This document shows positions 8,430 to 16,859 of a DNA stretch of 64,000 bases, piece after piece. The position numbers and the translations under genes are program-made. How positions within the stretch are numbered: position 1 is the first letter of the stretch; every line of letters begins with the position of its first letter. The notes under the pieces are model-generated. The model ran no database searches. It was not told the origin of the DNA and saw only the letters and a list, made by a program, of their open reading frames with translations. Source of the DNA: Aneurinibacillus thermoaerophilus (GTDB lineage Bacteria > Bacillota > Bacilli > Aneurinibacillales > Aneurinibacillaceae); assembly GCF_900099925.1 (NCBI RefSeq), contig NZ_FNDE01000010.1, positions 23,979-87,978 of the forward strand. The letters run 5' to 3'.

Positions 8430-8462
8430 GGCCTCTTGTGTAACAAGAGGCCAATTTTTTTA
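8430..8462 (+). terminator. Riboswitch-controlled terminator (expression platform)
   Basis: GGCCTCTTGT pairs perfectly with ACAAGAGGCC around a 3-base loop, followed by AA and seven T. It lies 34 bases after the SAM aptamer and before the metQ start, as expected for S-box attenuation. Confidence 0.9.
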
Positions 8463-8575
8463 TTCATTCAGGAGGTGAAAGAGTAAAAAAATATTGTCGG
8501 TACATAGATTTCATGTAGACGTGTAAGGGATGGGCTGGATTCAGAAAGTATATAACTTGTTGAGGAGGATTTCCG

Positions 8576-9418
8576 GTGAAAACAAAGTCTGTATTCATTA
8601 TGGCGCTTATTCTCATTTTTTCAATGATTGCATCAGCTTGCGGCTCGGCGAAGGAAGAAACAGCTGCAGCCGGTAAAGCAAACGGAGAGAAAAAGGAATT
8701 GAAAATCGGTGCTACAGCAGGACCATACAGCGATCAGATTAACAAAGGGATTAAACCGATTCTTGAGAAGAAAGGGTATAAAATTGAAGTGGTTGAGTTC
8801 AGTGATTATGTGCAGCCAAACAAAGCGTTGGCCGAAGGTTCGCTGGATGCCAACGTATTTCAAAATCCACTATACTTGAAAAAGTTTGCGCAAGACCATA
8901 ACTTGCATCTTACAGGGGTGCTTGAAGTGCCGACAGCGCCGATAGGGCTATATTCTAGGAAACATAAGTCATTGAATGATATTCAGGAAGGGGCAACGGT
9001 TACACTGCCGAACGATCCAGTAAATCAGGCACGAGCTTTAACCATGCTTGACCAGTTTGGCTGGATTAAGCTGAAAGAAGGGATCGATCCAACCAAAGCC
9101 TCTGAAAAAGATATTGCACAAAACATTAAAAAACTTACTATTCTTCCGCTGGAGGCGGCCCAACTTCCACGTTCGCTTGATGACGCCGATTACGCATTTA
9201 TTAACGGAAACTTTGCCATCGCATCCGGATTAAAGCTTAAAGAAGCGGTTGCGTTGGAAAAAACGCCACCTCACTACATGATCGTATTAACAGTTAGAAC
9301 AGAAGACAAAGATAAAATGTTTGTGAAAGATTTAGTTGAAGCTTACAAATCATCTGAATTTAAAGAAATTACAGATAAAGAATTTGAAGGATTCGTAAAG
9401 CCAGATTATCAAAAATAA
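8576..9418 (+). CDS. metQ: Methionine ABC transporter substrate-binding lipoprotein MetQ
   Basis: The 280-residue NlpA/MetQ family lipoprotein has a signal peptide ending in the lipobox ASAC (lipidated Cys at residue ~22). The mature protein begins with a low-complexity linker, then LKIGATAGPYSDQI, FSDYVQPNKALAEGSLDANVFQN and NDPVNQARAL, all typical of MetQ methionine binding. Anchored to the outer face of the membrane, it would deliver L- or D-methionine to a MetNI transporter. GTG 8576 has the SD GAGGAGG. The SAM riboswitch upstream supports a methionine-related role. No metN or metI accompanies it, which is unusual; CoA-transferase genes follow instead. Confidence 0.92.
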   Translation: MKTKSVFIMALILIFSMIASACGSAKEETAAAGKANGEKKELKIGATAGPYSDQINKGIKPILEKKGYKIEVVEFSDYVQPNKALAEGSLDANVFQNPLYLKKFAQDHNLHLTGVLEVPTAPIGLYSRKHKSLNDIQEGATVTLPNDPVNQARALTMLDQFGWIKLKEGIDPTKASEKDIAQNIKKLTILPLEAAQLPRSLDDADYAFINGNFAIASGLKLKEAVALEKTPPHYMIVLTVRTEDKDKMFVKDLVEAYKSSEFKEITDKEFEGFVKPDYQK

Positions 9419-9455
9419 TGGGCTGAATGGTTTAAGTAAGGAGATGAGATCGCTG

Positions 9456-10472
9456 ATGACAAGCGAAGCAACACAAGTAAACCCCTACCTGTTTGGATGG
9501 GCGGACCCGGATGAGATACGGGCATACCGACGTCAGCATAAATCGGTAGAACTGCGCGACAAAAGAACAACGTTACGAGAAGCGATAAGCTGGGGTGTCA
9601 AACCGGGAAGCTATATTGTCTTTGGCGGTATGGGTTCCGTGCGTACCCCTATGGCTGCCGTCTACGAAATAATTCGACAGGGGATCGGCGATTTGACAGT
9701 AGGAGCCAAAGGTTCTCAGCATGACTGGAATTTGTTAACAGCCGCCGGACTAGTTTCAAAAGCGGAAGTGGCCTATGGCTTCGGGGATGAAATTAGAGGA
9801 CTGTCCCGTCCAGCTCGTGCGGCAGTAGAAAGTGGAAAGTTAAAGGTCATTTCTGAGACAACAAATGCCGCCTTCCAATGGCGTTTTACGGCTGCTATGA
9901 AGGGCCTGTCGTTTTATCCCACACGCACGGCAATCGGCACCGACACGCTGCACTACAGTGGTTCTGTACGCATACAAGACCCGTTTACTGGAAGGCCGGT
10001 GGAATTGATTCCTGCCTGCTATCCCGATGTTGTGATTCTGCATGTCCATCGTGCGGATAAATATGGTAACTGTCAAATTGACGGCAATATCACAGAAGAT
10101 TTCGAACTGGCCCATGCTGCCAAGCACGTTATTGTCACGACGGAAAAAATTGTGGCAACGGATGAAATTCGAAAGCGTCCTGACCATACGAAAATCCCTT
10201 ATTTTGTAGTGGATTCAGTCGTTGAAGTGCCGTACGGTTCTCATCCGAACCAGGTTCCATATCTGTATTCCTTTGATGAAATACACTGGCAGGAATGGCT
10301 GGACGCGTCGTTGACCGATGAAGGTGTGGAAGAGTATCTCAACACGTATATCCGGGGCACAAAAGACCACTATGAGTACTTGGAGCGAATCGGGGGTCTG
10401 CGCGTACTGCGTGAACTGGAGCATATTGAGAAAGGAATTGCGGATTATCCGCCGGTAGCGAAAAGGAGGTAA
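9456..10472 (+). CDS. CoA-transferase subunit A (glutaconate CoA-transferase GctA-like)
   Basis: The product is about 338 residues and belongs to the class I CoA-transferase alpha family, closest in layout to GctA-type subunits. Features are DKRTTLREAI, the glycine-rich VFGGMGSVRTPMA, HDWNLLTAAGLVSKAEVAYGF and the late VILHVHRADKYGNCQIDGN. The start is taken as ATG 9456, 12 bases after AAGGAG; ATG 9444 abuts that SD. It is followed after 5 bases by the beta subunit and preceded by metQ, with no terminator in between, so the three genes may share the SAM-controlled transcript. The acyl substrate is unknown. Confidence 0.8.
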   Translation: MTSEATQVNPYLFGWADPDEIRAYRRQHKSVELRDKRTTLREAISWGVKPGSYIVFGGMGSVRTPMAAVYEIIRQGIGDLTVGAKGSQHDWNLLTAAGLVSKAEVAYGFGDEIRGLSRPARAAVESGKLKVISETTNAAFQWRFTAAMKGLSFYPTRTAIGTDTLHYSGSVRIQDPFTGRPVELIPACYPDVVILHVHRADKYGNCQIDGNITEDFELAHAAKHVIVTTEKIVATDEIRKRPDHTKIPYFVVDSVVEVPYGSHPNQVPYLYSFDEIHWQEWLDASLTDEGVEEYLNTYIRGTKDHYEYLERIGGLRVLRELEHIEKGIADYPPVAKRR

Positions 10473-10477
10473 GAGCT

Positions 10478-11236
10478 ATGGCAACAGATATGGAACGGAT
10501 GATCGTTGCTTCTTCAAGATTATTGGAAAACAATAAAAGTGTATTTGTTGGAACGGGAATGCCGCTTTTATCTGCGGTCTTGGCCCAGCGGACGCATGCA
10601 CCGGGCCTGCTTACTATCTATGAGGGAGGCGGAGTCGGGGGCCAGCCGACCGGAAGATTGCCCATTCAGGTGAGTGAGTCGTTGACGTTTCAGAACGGAA
10701 TTATTGTCGGTTCCATGGATTATGTAATGAGCCTCGCACAGGCGGGTTTTGTCGAGTATGGGTTTCTTGGGGGAGCGGAAATTGATCCTTATGGAAATTT
10801 AAATACAACGGTGATTGGAAGCTGGGAAAATCCGAAAGTCAGACTTCCCGGTTCCGGTGGCGGAGCGGATATCGCTTCCTTCTGCTGGAGAACGATTATT
10901 TTAATGAAGCAGGATAAAAGAAAATTTACGCCCAAACTCGATTTTATCACCAGTCCGGGATACTTTGACGGTCCAGGTGCACGTGAGAGCCGAGGATTGC
11001 CCGCGGATACGGGGCCGTACCGCGTGGTGACGCAGTTAGGTGTTTACGGTTTTCCCAAAGAAACGCGTCGATTGACTCTTTTGCACTTATACGAAGGAGT
11101 GAAACTGGAGCAAGTGCAGGAGAACAGCGGTTTTGCCATTGATATTGATCCGAATTGGAGTTACCTCCCTGAGCCGACACAAGAGGAATTGAAGATATTA
11201 TATACTTTAGATCCAGGCGGAATCGTGCTTGGCTAA
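10478..11236 (+). CDS. CoA-transferase subunit B (GctB-like)
   Basis: The 252-residue beta subunit is a partner of the preceding gene. The loop LLTIYEGGGVGGQP holds the Glu expected to form the gamma-glutamyl-CoA thioester in class I CoA-transferases. The motifs GFLGGAEIDPYGNLN and LPGSGGGADIAS are also family-typical. ATG 10478 has the SD AAAGGAGG, placed over the end of the A gene. Together AB would transfer CoA between an acyl-CoA and a dicarboxylate or oxoacid. About 260 bases separate it from the aminotransferase; these hold no recognised gene. Confidence 0.82.
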   Translation: MATDMERMIVASSRLLENNKSVFVGTGMPLLSAVLAQRTHAPGLLTIYEGGGVGGQPTGRLPIQVSESLTFQNGIIVGSMDYVMSLAQAGFVEYGFLGGAEIDPYGNLNTTVIGSWENPKVRLPGSGGGADIASFCWRTIILMKQDKRKFTPKLDFITSPGYFDGPGARESRGLPADTGPYRVVTQLGVYGFPKETRRLTLLHLYEGVKLEQVQENSGFAIDIDPNWSYLPEPTQEELKILYTLDPGGIVLG

Positions 11237-11496
11237 TTTTGATAAAAGTGAAGTTTGCTTTTTCGTTTCAGCAAAACCGTTTGAAAAACGGAAAAAACAT
11301 GGGCTATCTCCAACATTGGACTACTTGGATGTTTTGGGTGTTCTGCCTGAAGAACGGCTTTGCAAGCGAACGCATTTTATCCGTCTATTCCAAAAAATCT
11401 GGAAGAAAAATAGCGTAAGGTCTTGCCAATCTCGCTCAAAAGGTATAATGTATTTTTAATATTTTAAAAAGCAAAGCATATCGAGGTGGCTGGATT

Positions 11497-12714
11497 ATGA
11501 AATACGCATTTGCACAACGAACCCGGAACTTCCAATCATCCGCGGTCCGGGATATTTTAAAAGTTATTGACCAAGGGAACATCATCTCGTTCGCTGGTGG
11601 ATTGCCCGATGATGATTTGTTTCCGCTTGAAGCGGTAGAAGAAGCATATAAGCGGGTATTTGAGAGCGGAAAACATTCGCTGCAATATGGTTTAACCGAA
11701 GGGTTTATTCTGTTGCGCGAAGCGATTGCGGAACGGATGGCGCAGCGCAAGAACATTCGTATGGATACGCAAAATATTTTGCTTACAACCGGTTCCCAGC
11801 AAGCGATTGACTTGTTCGCCCGCATTATGCTGAACCCGGGCGACATTATTCTTACGGAGAATCCTACATATCTAGCGGCGCTTCAGGTATTCCAATCGTA
11901 CGAAGCACAGGTCATTCCGGTTGAATCGGACGCGTTCGGTATGTTGCCGGAAGACCTAGAGAAAAAAATGAAAACTCATCTGCCGAAATTCGTATATGTT
12001 GTGCCGACATTTTCCAATCCGAGCGGCAAAGTATGGTCGCTTGAGCGCCGCGAACACCTGTTGCGCCTTGCGAAAAAATATAATGTCATTATTTTTGAAG
12101 ATGATCCGTACGGAGAAATTCAATTCGATGAAGCGGCCAATTACACACCCATTGCTGCGCTTGATAACGGTGAAACGGTACTGTATACGAGCACGTTTTC
12201 CAAAACGGTCGTGCCCGCCTTGCGCACTGGCTGGGTAATGGGGCCCTATCAGATCATCCGAATGATGGCGCAAGCCAAGCAAGCTGCTGATCTTCATTCC
12301 AGTTCCATCGACCAGCAGGCCCTGTATTATTTGCTGCGCGATTTTGATTTGAACGGGCATATTGCGGTATTGCGCGCCGTTTACAAAGAAAGAATGCATG
12401 CCATGCTTAACCAGCTGCAAAGATTAGACTTGCCTGGTCTCGAGTATGTCGTTCCGCAGGGAGGCATGTTCTTCTGGGTTTCTCTGCATGAGAAAATCAA
12501 TACGAAATCGCTGCTTCCTAAAGCGATTGAAAAAGGCGTAGCGTACGTTCCGGGTTCCCCGTTCTATGTAGAAGAACCGAAACATAACACGTTCCGTCTC
12601 AATTATACGCACTCTGTTCCGGAGAAAATCGAATTTGGCATGAGTCAGCTTGTCAGCGTCCTTGAAGAAGCGTATGAAGCCATTACAACGGATAAAGCGT
12701 TGACGGAAATATAA
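11497..12714 (+). CDS. PLP-dependent aminotransferase, class I/II (2-aminoadipate/MocR-type lineage)
   Basis: The 405-residue fold-type I aminotransferase lacks the N-terminal GntR domain of MocR proteins but shares their catalytic lineage, which includes LysN 2-aminoadipate and broad-specificity aromatic/branched-chain transaminases. Visible features are FAGGLPDDDLFP, TTGSQQAIDL, PTFSNPSG, the Asp binding pyridoxal nitrogen in FEDDPYGEI, the Schiff-base Lys in STFSKTVVPALRTGW and the carboxylate-binding Arg in FRLNYTH. Its position after the MetQ/CoA-transferase genes might link it to amino-acid degradation, but a 260-base gap and a strong terminator downstream suggest its own unit. ATG 11497 has the SD CGAGGTGG. 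Confidence 0.88.
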   Translation: MKYAFAQRTRNFQSSAVRDILKVIDQGNIISFAGGLPDDDLFPLEAVEEAYKRVFESGKHSLQYGLTEGFILLREAIAERMAQRKNIRMDTQNILLTTGSQQAIDLFARIMLNPGDIILTENPTYLAALQVFQSYEAQVIPVESDAFGMLPEDLEKKMKTHLPKFVYVVPTFSNPSGKVWSLERREHLLRLAKKYNVIIFEDDPYGEIQFDEAANYTPIAALDNGETVLYTSTFSKTVVPALRTGWVMGPYQIIRMMAQAKQAADLHSSSIDQQALYYLLRDFDLNGHIAVLRAVYKERMHAMLNQLQRLDLPGLEYVVPQGGMFFWVSLHEKINTKSLLPKAIEKGVAYVPGSPFYVEEPKHNTFRLNYTHSVPEKIEFGMSQLVSVLEEAYEAITTDKALTEI

Positions 12715-12726
12715 GAAACTAGGAAA

Positions 12727-12768
12727 GATAAAGAGAGCGAAGCTGCGCGTTCGCTCTCTTTATCTTTC
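12727..12768. terminator. Strong terminator after the aminotransferase
   Basis: A perfect 15-bp stem (GATAAAGAGAGCGAA with TTCGCTCTCTTTATC) surrounds an 8-base loop, followed by T-rich sequence. Confidence 0.85.
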
Positions 12769-12844
12769 ATCAACCGTTTTTTTAAATTGTAAATAAGGTA
12801 AAATAGATGAATAATACCAACTTTTGTAGAGAAGGAGCGAGCGA

Positions 12845-13432
12845 ATGGAAGGCGTGATTCTCGCTGGCGGGCGGAGCTCGCGGATGGGAAGGCCCAAAGA
12901 GCTGCTTCCAGTGAGCGGCGTTACGTTCATTGAGCGGACATGGAAATTGCTTGATTTAGTGGCGAATAGTTGTCTAATTGTGTCCAATCACCGGGAACGG
13001 TTGACCATGATTTCAGACAGTGTTCCTATATATTCAGACGACATACTAGGGCAGGGACCTCTTGGCGGTATAGCGACCGCCATGCGTGTATCTAAGCACG
13101 ATGTATTACTGGTGGTAGCGTGCGATATGCCCGCGCTTACTCTGGAACTGTTACGAATGTTGCGTGCGCAGTCGGACGAGTTGCGTGCCGATTTTGATAT
13201 CGTTCTCCCGCTGTGGAATGGACGGGCGCATCCGTTATGTGCGCTTTACCACCGCAGGTTATATCCGCTTGTCATCAAGCTTTTGCAAAGTGGACGGCGA
13301 CGTATGTTCGATGTGATACAGGCATCCAGAGTGAAACAGTGGGACGCCACGCCTTATTTTGCAGCCGATCCTTTTTATAACGTAAATACGATGGAAGAGT
13401 ACAATCATTTTCGAAAGGGAGAGAGAACATGA
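12845..13432 (+). CDS. mobA: Molybdenum cofactor guanylyltransferase MobA
   Basis: The 195-residue nucleotidyltransferase begins GVILAGGRSSRMGRPKE, the MobA/GlmU-like GTP-binding signature LAGGxSxRMGxxK. GQGPLGGIATAM, VACDMPALT and HPLCALYH complete the family pattern. MobA attaches GMP to Mo-molybdopterin to give the MGD form used by DMSO-reductase-family enzymes, which fits the molybdopterin oxidoreductase at 28 kb. It is the first gene of a five-gene unit; its stop overlaps the moeA start in ATGA. ATG 12845 lies close behind a short purine-rich SD (GAAGGAG). Confidence 0.92.
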   Translation: MEGVILAGGRSSRMGRPKELLPVSGVTFIERTWKLLDLVANSCLIVSNHRERLTMISDSVPIYSDDILGQGPLGGIATAMRVSKHDVLLVVACDMPALTLELLRMLRAQSDELRADFDIVLPLWNGRAHPLCALYHRRLYPLVIKLLQSGRRRMFDVIQASRVKQWDATPYFAADPFYNVNTMEEYNHFRKGERT

Positions 13433-14682
13433 GGTTTCACCGAGAACCCATTCAGGTGGCGGAAGCCCAGCAACGTATTCTTGCATTTGCCGAAACAGGC
13501 GCCGTGGAGCTTGTTCCGTTGACGGAAAGCGAAGGCCGCAGGCTGGCGGAGCCGATTCGTGCCACTAATGATGTGCCACATTTCCCAAAATCTCCGTACG
13601 ATGGGTTTGCTGTACGCTCAGAAGACACCATTGGCGCTTGCATCACCAAACCTGTTGAACTGGAAATTGTCGGAGCGATTGCCTGCGGTGATGAGCCAGC
13701 TTTTTTTGTCGGAAAAAGACAGGCCGCACGCATTATGACCGGCGCCGCCATTCCAAAAGGAGCCGACTGTGTTATTATGTTTGAGATGACAACGGAAAAC
13801 GAAGCGCCAACGAAAAAAATCGTTGGTATTAAAAAGGAAATGAAACCTGGTGAGAATGTTATTCAATTGGGAGAAGAGGCGAAAACAGGCGATTTGCTTA
13901 TTGAGGCCGGCAAACGCATCGGTCCGGGAGAGATGGCCCTACTTGCCACGTTCGGTTATGCACAGGTGCCTGTATATTGCCAGCCGAAAATTGGGATTCT
14001 GGCCACCGGCTCGGAACTTTTGCAGCCGGAGGAGCCGCTGCGCTACGGAAAAATTCGCAACAGTAATAGCTATATGACGGCAAGCCAAGTTCGTCAGGCA
14101 GGAGGCATTCCCGTATTATATGGCAACCTTGAAGATAACCCGGATAAAGCGGTAGAAACGGTGCTTTCCATTCTGGAGGAAACCGATATACTGATTACGT
14201 CCGGCGGCGTGTCAGTCGGCGATTTTGATATTATGGTCGAAGTTTTTCAACGTTTGAAAGCAGAACTTTTGTTCAACAAAATCGCGATGCGCCCGGGCAG
14301 CGTAACGTCAGCGGTTCGCTATAAGGATAAATTCATCTTCGGGCTTTCCGGTAATCCAGGCGCTTGTTTCGTCGGATTCGAGCTGTTTGTCCGTCCGCTG
14401 TTGCAGACGATGCAAGGGAAAAAACAAGTGACTTTACCTGAAATCGAAGCGACAATGGGGCTCGATATGAAAAAGCCATCTTCGTTCACGCGGTACGTCC
14501 GCAGTTCCTGGACGGTAGAAGACGGAAAAATAGTCGTCTACCCGGTTGGTCAGGATAAATCCGGTGTCGTGACCAATATCACCGACGCGAATTGTCTGCT
14601 TCGTATCCCGCCGGGAGGAAGCGGCATAAGCAGAGGGGATAAAGCTACGATTCTATTGCTACCGTACAATGCGGGAGAATAA
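13429..14682 (+). CDS. moeA: Molybdopterin molybdenumtransferase MoeA
   Basis: The 417-residue protein has typical MoeA length and domain order. PHFPKSPYDGFAVR and IMTGAAIPKGADCVIM come from the N-terminal domains. The central MoaB-like domain shows ILATGSELL and TSGGVSVGDFD, and FGLSGNPGACFVGFE is the molybdate/MPT site. The C-terminal beta domain follows. MoeA inserts molybdate into adenylylated molybdopterin supplied by MoaB/MogA. Its start codon overlaps the mobA stop by 4 bases and mobB follows after 12 bases, so the unit is translationally coupled. Confidence 0.95.
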   Translation: MRFHREPIQVAEAQQRILAFAETGAVELVPLTESEGRRLAEPIRATNDVPHFPKSPYDGFAVRSEDTIGACITKPVELEIVGAIACGDEPAFFVGKRQAARIMTGAAIPKGADCVIMFEMTTENEAPTKKIVGIKKEMKPGENVIQLGEEAKTGDLLIEAGKRIGPGEMALLATFGYAQVPVYCQPKIGILATGSELLQPEEPLRYGKIRNSNSYMTASQVRQAGGIPVLYGNLEDNPDKAVETVLSILEETDILITSGGVSVGDFDIMVEVFQRLKAELLFNKIAMRPGSVTSAVRYKDKFIFGLSGNPGACFVGFELFVRPLLQTMQGKKQVTLPEIEATMGLDMKKPSSFTRYVRSSWTVEDGKIVVYPVGQDKSGVVTNITDANCLLRIPPGGSGISRGDKATILLLPYNAGE

Positions 14683-14694
14683 GGGGAGAGCATT

Positions 14695-15198
14695 ATGACG
14701 CAACACAGGCCGCACGTATTACAGGTTGTCGGTTATTCAGGCAGCGGGAAGACGACATTGCTTGTCAAACTGATCGCTAGGCTGACCGCATGTGGCTATA
14801 AAGTCGGAACTATTAAGCATGACGCCCACGATTTTGATGTGGATAAACCGGGCAAGGACACATGGCAACACAGGGAAGCGGGTGCGTGCATTGTATCCAT
14901 TACCTCTGCCGCCAAAACGGCGATCATGATTCAGGAACGGCGCTCCATTGAAGAATTGCTCCCGATGTATGAAGATATGGATGTGGTGTTTATTGAGGGA
15001 TATAAATGGGCCGATTATCCGAAAATCGTCGTTCTCCGGCATCCGGAACATACAGAGTTATTGGAGAATGTTACATCTGTGCTTATGGTTGCCGCCTGGG
15101 AACCCCTTCCCAACATTTCATGTCCACAGTATCACATAAATGATGTAACCGGCCTGATGAAGGAAGTGTTACTTTATCTTGGAGGAGAAACGGATTGA
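14695..15198 (+). CDS. mobB: Molybdopterin-guanine dinucleotide biosynthesis adaptor MobB
   Basis: The 167-residue P-loop GTPase-like protein has the Walker A VVGYSGSGKTTLLVKLI near residues 10-26 and the MobB motif GTIKHDAHDFDVDKPGKDT. VFIEGYK follows as Walker B-like segment. MobB binds MobA and supplies or channels GTP for MGD formation. ATG 14695 has the SD GGGGAGAG, 12 bases after moeA. Its last codons overlap the moaE start: TTG 15195 with TGA 15196-15198. Confidence 0.92.
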   Translation: MTQHRPHVLQVVGYSGSGKTTLLVKLIARLTACGYKVGTIKHDAHDFDVDKPGKDTWQHREAGACIVSITSAAKTAIMIQERRSIEELLPMYEDMDVVFIEGYKWADYPKIVVLRHPEHTELLENVTSVLMVAAWEPLPNISCPQYHINDVTGLMKEVLLYLGGETD

Positions 15199-15662
15199 AG
15201 CTGTTTGAAATTGTGGAAGATACGATATCTGTAGAGCAGGTCATGCGCAAAGTGATTCATCCGAACTGCGGTGCCGTTAATTTATTCGTCGGTACCGTGC
15301 GTGAACTAACGAAAGGTAAAAAAACACTGTATCTTGAATATGCTGCTTACAAAGAAATGGCGGAGAAACAACTGGAACGAATCGGCCGCGAAATTCAGGA
15401 GAAGTGCCCGGAGGCCCGCGTCGCTATTACCCATCGCATCGGGCGGCTCGACATTAGCGATATCGCTGTCACCATTGCAGTTGCGACTCCGCACCGAGCG
15501 GATTCTTACGAATATTCTCGTTACGCCATCGAACGAATGAAAGAAATCGTCCCGATTTGGAAAAAAGAGCATTGGGAAGATGGGGAAGAATGGATTGGTG
15601 ATCAAAAAGAAATCACACCATACCCGACCGGAAAACCGGAGATTGGAGGAAAAGACGCTTGA
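15195..15662 (+). CDS. moaE: Molybdopterin synthase catalytic subunit MoaE
   Basis: The 155-residue MoaE shows NCGAVNLFVGTVRELTKGK, LEYAAYKEMAEKQL, HRIGRLDISDIAV and, at the active site, the late WKKEHWEDG with the conserved Lys. With MoaD it adds two sulfurs to cyclic pyranopterin monophosphate to give molybdopterin. The start is TTG 15195, supported by GGAGGAG at 15181-15187, and it overlaps the mobB stop by 4 bases. moaA and moaC, needed for the earlier step, are not in the window. Confidence 0.93.
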   Translation: MKLFEIVEDTISVEQVMRKVIHPNCGAVNLFVGTVRELTKGKKTLYLEYAAYKEMAEKQLERIGREIQEKCPEARVAITHRIGRLDISDIAVTIAVATPHRADSYEYSRYAIERMKEIVPIWKKEHWEDGEEWIGDQKEITPYPTGKPEIGGKDA

Positions 15663-15901
15663 TTACGATCAAACTTTTTGCAGCCATGGCGGAAGAGGCA
15701 GGCAAAGAAACGATCGAAATGACGTGGCAGGAAGGAATGACCACGGAAGACGTGAAAAGGTGGCTTGCCGAACAATATCCGTCGCTTGCCTCCCGGATTC
15801 CAGCCGCAATGGTCGCGGTGAATCAGGAATTTGCCGCCTTTGCGAACCCGTTGCAAGACGGCGACGAAGTAGCATTCATTCCACCCGTTAGCGGTGGCTG
15901 A
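15659..15901 (+). CDS. moaD: Molybdopterin synthase sulfur carrier MoaD
   Basis: This 80-residue ubiquitin-like protein ends in the obligatory double glycine (PPVSGG), which is adenylylated and thiocarboxylated to carry sulfur to MoaE. The beta-grasp body VTIKLFAAMAEEAG-type start and DGDEVAFIPPVSGG are typical. The start TTG 15659 overlaps the moaE stop by 4 bases and follows GGAGG, the third coupled junction of the unit and the second TTG start in a row. The next 229 bases contain no gene. Confidence 0.93.
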   Translation: MITIKLFAAMAEEAGKETIEMTWQEGMTTEDVKRWLAEQYPSLASRIPAAMVAVNQEFAAFANPLQDGDEVAFIPPVSGG

Positions 15902-16130
15902 TTCTACATGATAAGAAGCACTCGCGGGTGTTGCTGTTCGCTCTTTTTCCTCAAAAAAGCCAAACGGCCGCTTTGTGGCTCTTCAGTCGAATCGGCAAAA
16001 CATCTAGGTACTTTGAGGAAGGAGACCATTGTTGATCTTTCTCCGTCCCACACGCTCCACATGGAAAAAGCAATGTTTGAAACACACCTCGCGAGTGTTT
16101 CCTCGTTTGCTCGACGGGGGTGCTTCATCG

Positions 16131-16526
16131 CTATTCTGTTCCGCCCTGTTCTTTTTTGTACTGTTCCAATCCTTTCTTAAACACTTCAAGCAGAGCTTCA
16201 TGCTGCGTTTTACTTTTGACATAGCTTCGAATCGCGTTAATCTCTTTTACCAATTCGGCATCCAAATGAAGGTTTACTGTTTTTCCCTTTTCTCCGTCTA
16301 CAAGTTCGAATTCTTCGCCGCGCGGATGAAGCAAGCCTTTTATTTTTATGTTAGGGAGGGGAAACTTTTTGCAGGGAATCAGCAGTTTGTTCCCTTCAAT
16401 AATAATGGTACTGTTATCTTCGCTGAAATAAAGATTAAAATTTTCTACATTGTATTTGTTCTTATCTCGAAATTTTCTTGCAACCAAAATATTTTCATTT
16501 GTATTTTTCATTTCAATTTTGACCAT
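16131..16526 (-). CDS. Hypothetical protein with a possible ribbon-helix-helix-like C-terminus
   Basis: I do not recognise this ~131-residue protein. The start is ATG 16526 because AGGTG lies 9 bases before it; a GTG at 16538 is four codons upstream. The first half is beta-rich (YNVENFNLYFSEDNSTIIIEG). After a short linker the second half, TVNLHLDAELVKEINAIRSYV with a following amphipathic helix, has the strand-helix-helix rhythm of CopG/Arc-type DNA-binding domains; that reading is tentative. It overlaps the end of the upstream broken HTH gene by 14 bases, so the two were probably one small operon before the upstream gene was disrupted. Confidence 0.5.
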   Translation of the reverse strand: MVKIEMKNTNENILVARKFRDKNKYNVENFNLYFSEDNSTIIIEGNKLLIPCKKFPLPNIKIKGLLHPRGEEFELVDGEKGKTVNLHLDAELVKEINAIRSYVKSKTQHEALLEVFKKGLEQYKKEQGGTE

Positions 16527-16858
16527 GTTCTTGTACACCTGCCAGTGCTTTTTCGTCTATATCCTGCAATACCGTGTAATCTTCTAACTGGATTTTATAT
16601 AAGAAGCGGCCCTCGCTCATTCGCACATCTGTTACAACTGCGTACAGCATTTCGTCTCCGTCAGTATACATTACTTCGTCCAATATATCATAGAGAGGAG
16701 CGATATATCTTTTTTCATACAAAAAAGAAAAAACGATGGACACGGAGTAGAGGTTGCGTTTTTTTTCCCTGCTTCAGCTTTAGTGCCCAAAACCGTTCAC
16801 GTTCGTCAATCACTTCTTCGAGATAGCCTTCGTCGGTCCAACGCTTGATGGTTGACAT
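16513..16858 (-). pseudogene. C-terminal part of an HTH regulator, cut off by the IS and frameshifted at A8
   Basis: Reading leftward from 16858 the frame gives MSTIKRWTDEGYLEEVIDER, the recognition helix and wing of an excisionase/MerR-type HTH, then KLKQGKK, and stops at 16715-16717. At a run of eight A (plus-strand T8, 16759-16766) the next frame takes over as RNLYSVSIVFSFLYEKRYI and continues through DGDEMLYAVVTDVRM to the stop at 16513. With seven A the two pieces form one continuous protein. The downstream piece alone could start at GTG 16743, but no SD precedes it. The N-terminus lies beyond the IS110-type element at 18021-18076. Function was probably DNA binding. Confidence 0.55.
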
Positions 16859-16859
16859 A

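Noticed and set aside
11229..11459. 76-codon frame between the CoA-transferase and aminotransferase genes
   Set aside because: Start lies inside the previous gene, no SD, and composition is not that of a known family.
15902..16130. Pairs of ACTCGCG-type hairpins after moaD, considered as a riboswitch or small RNA
   Set aside because: Short, imperfect stems with no conserved core and no T-run; nothing beyond chance could be supported.
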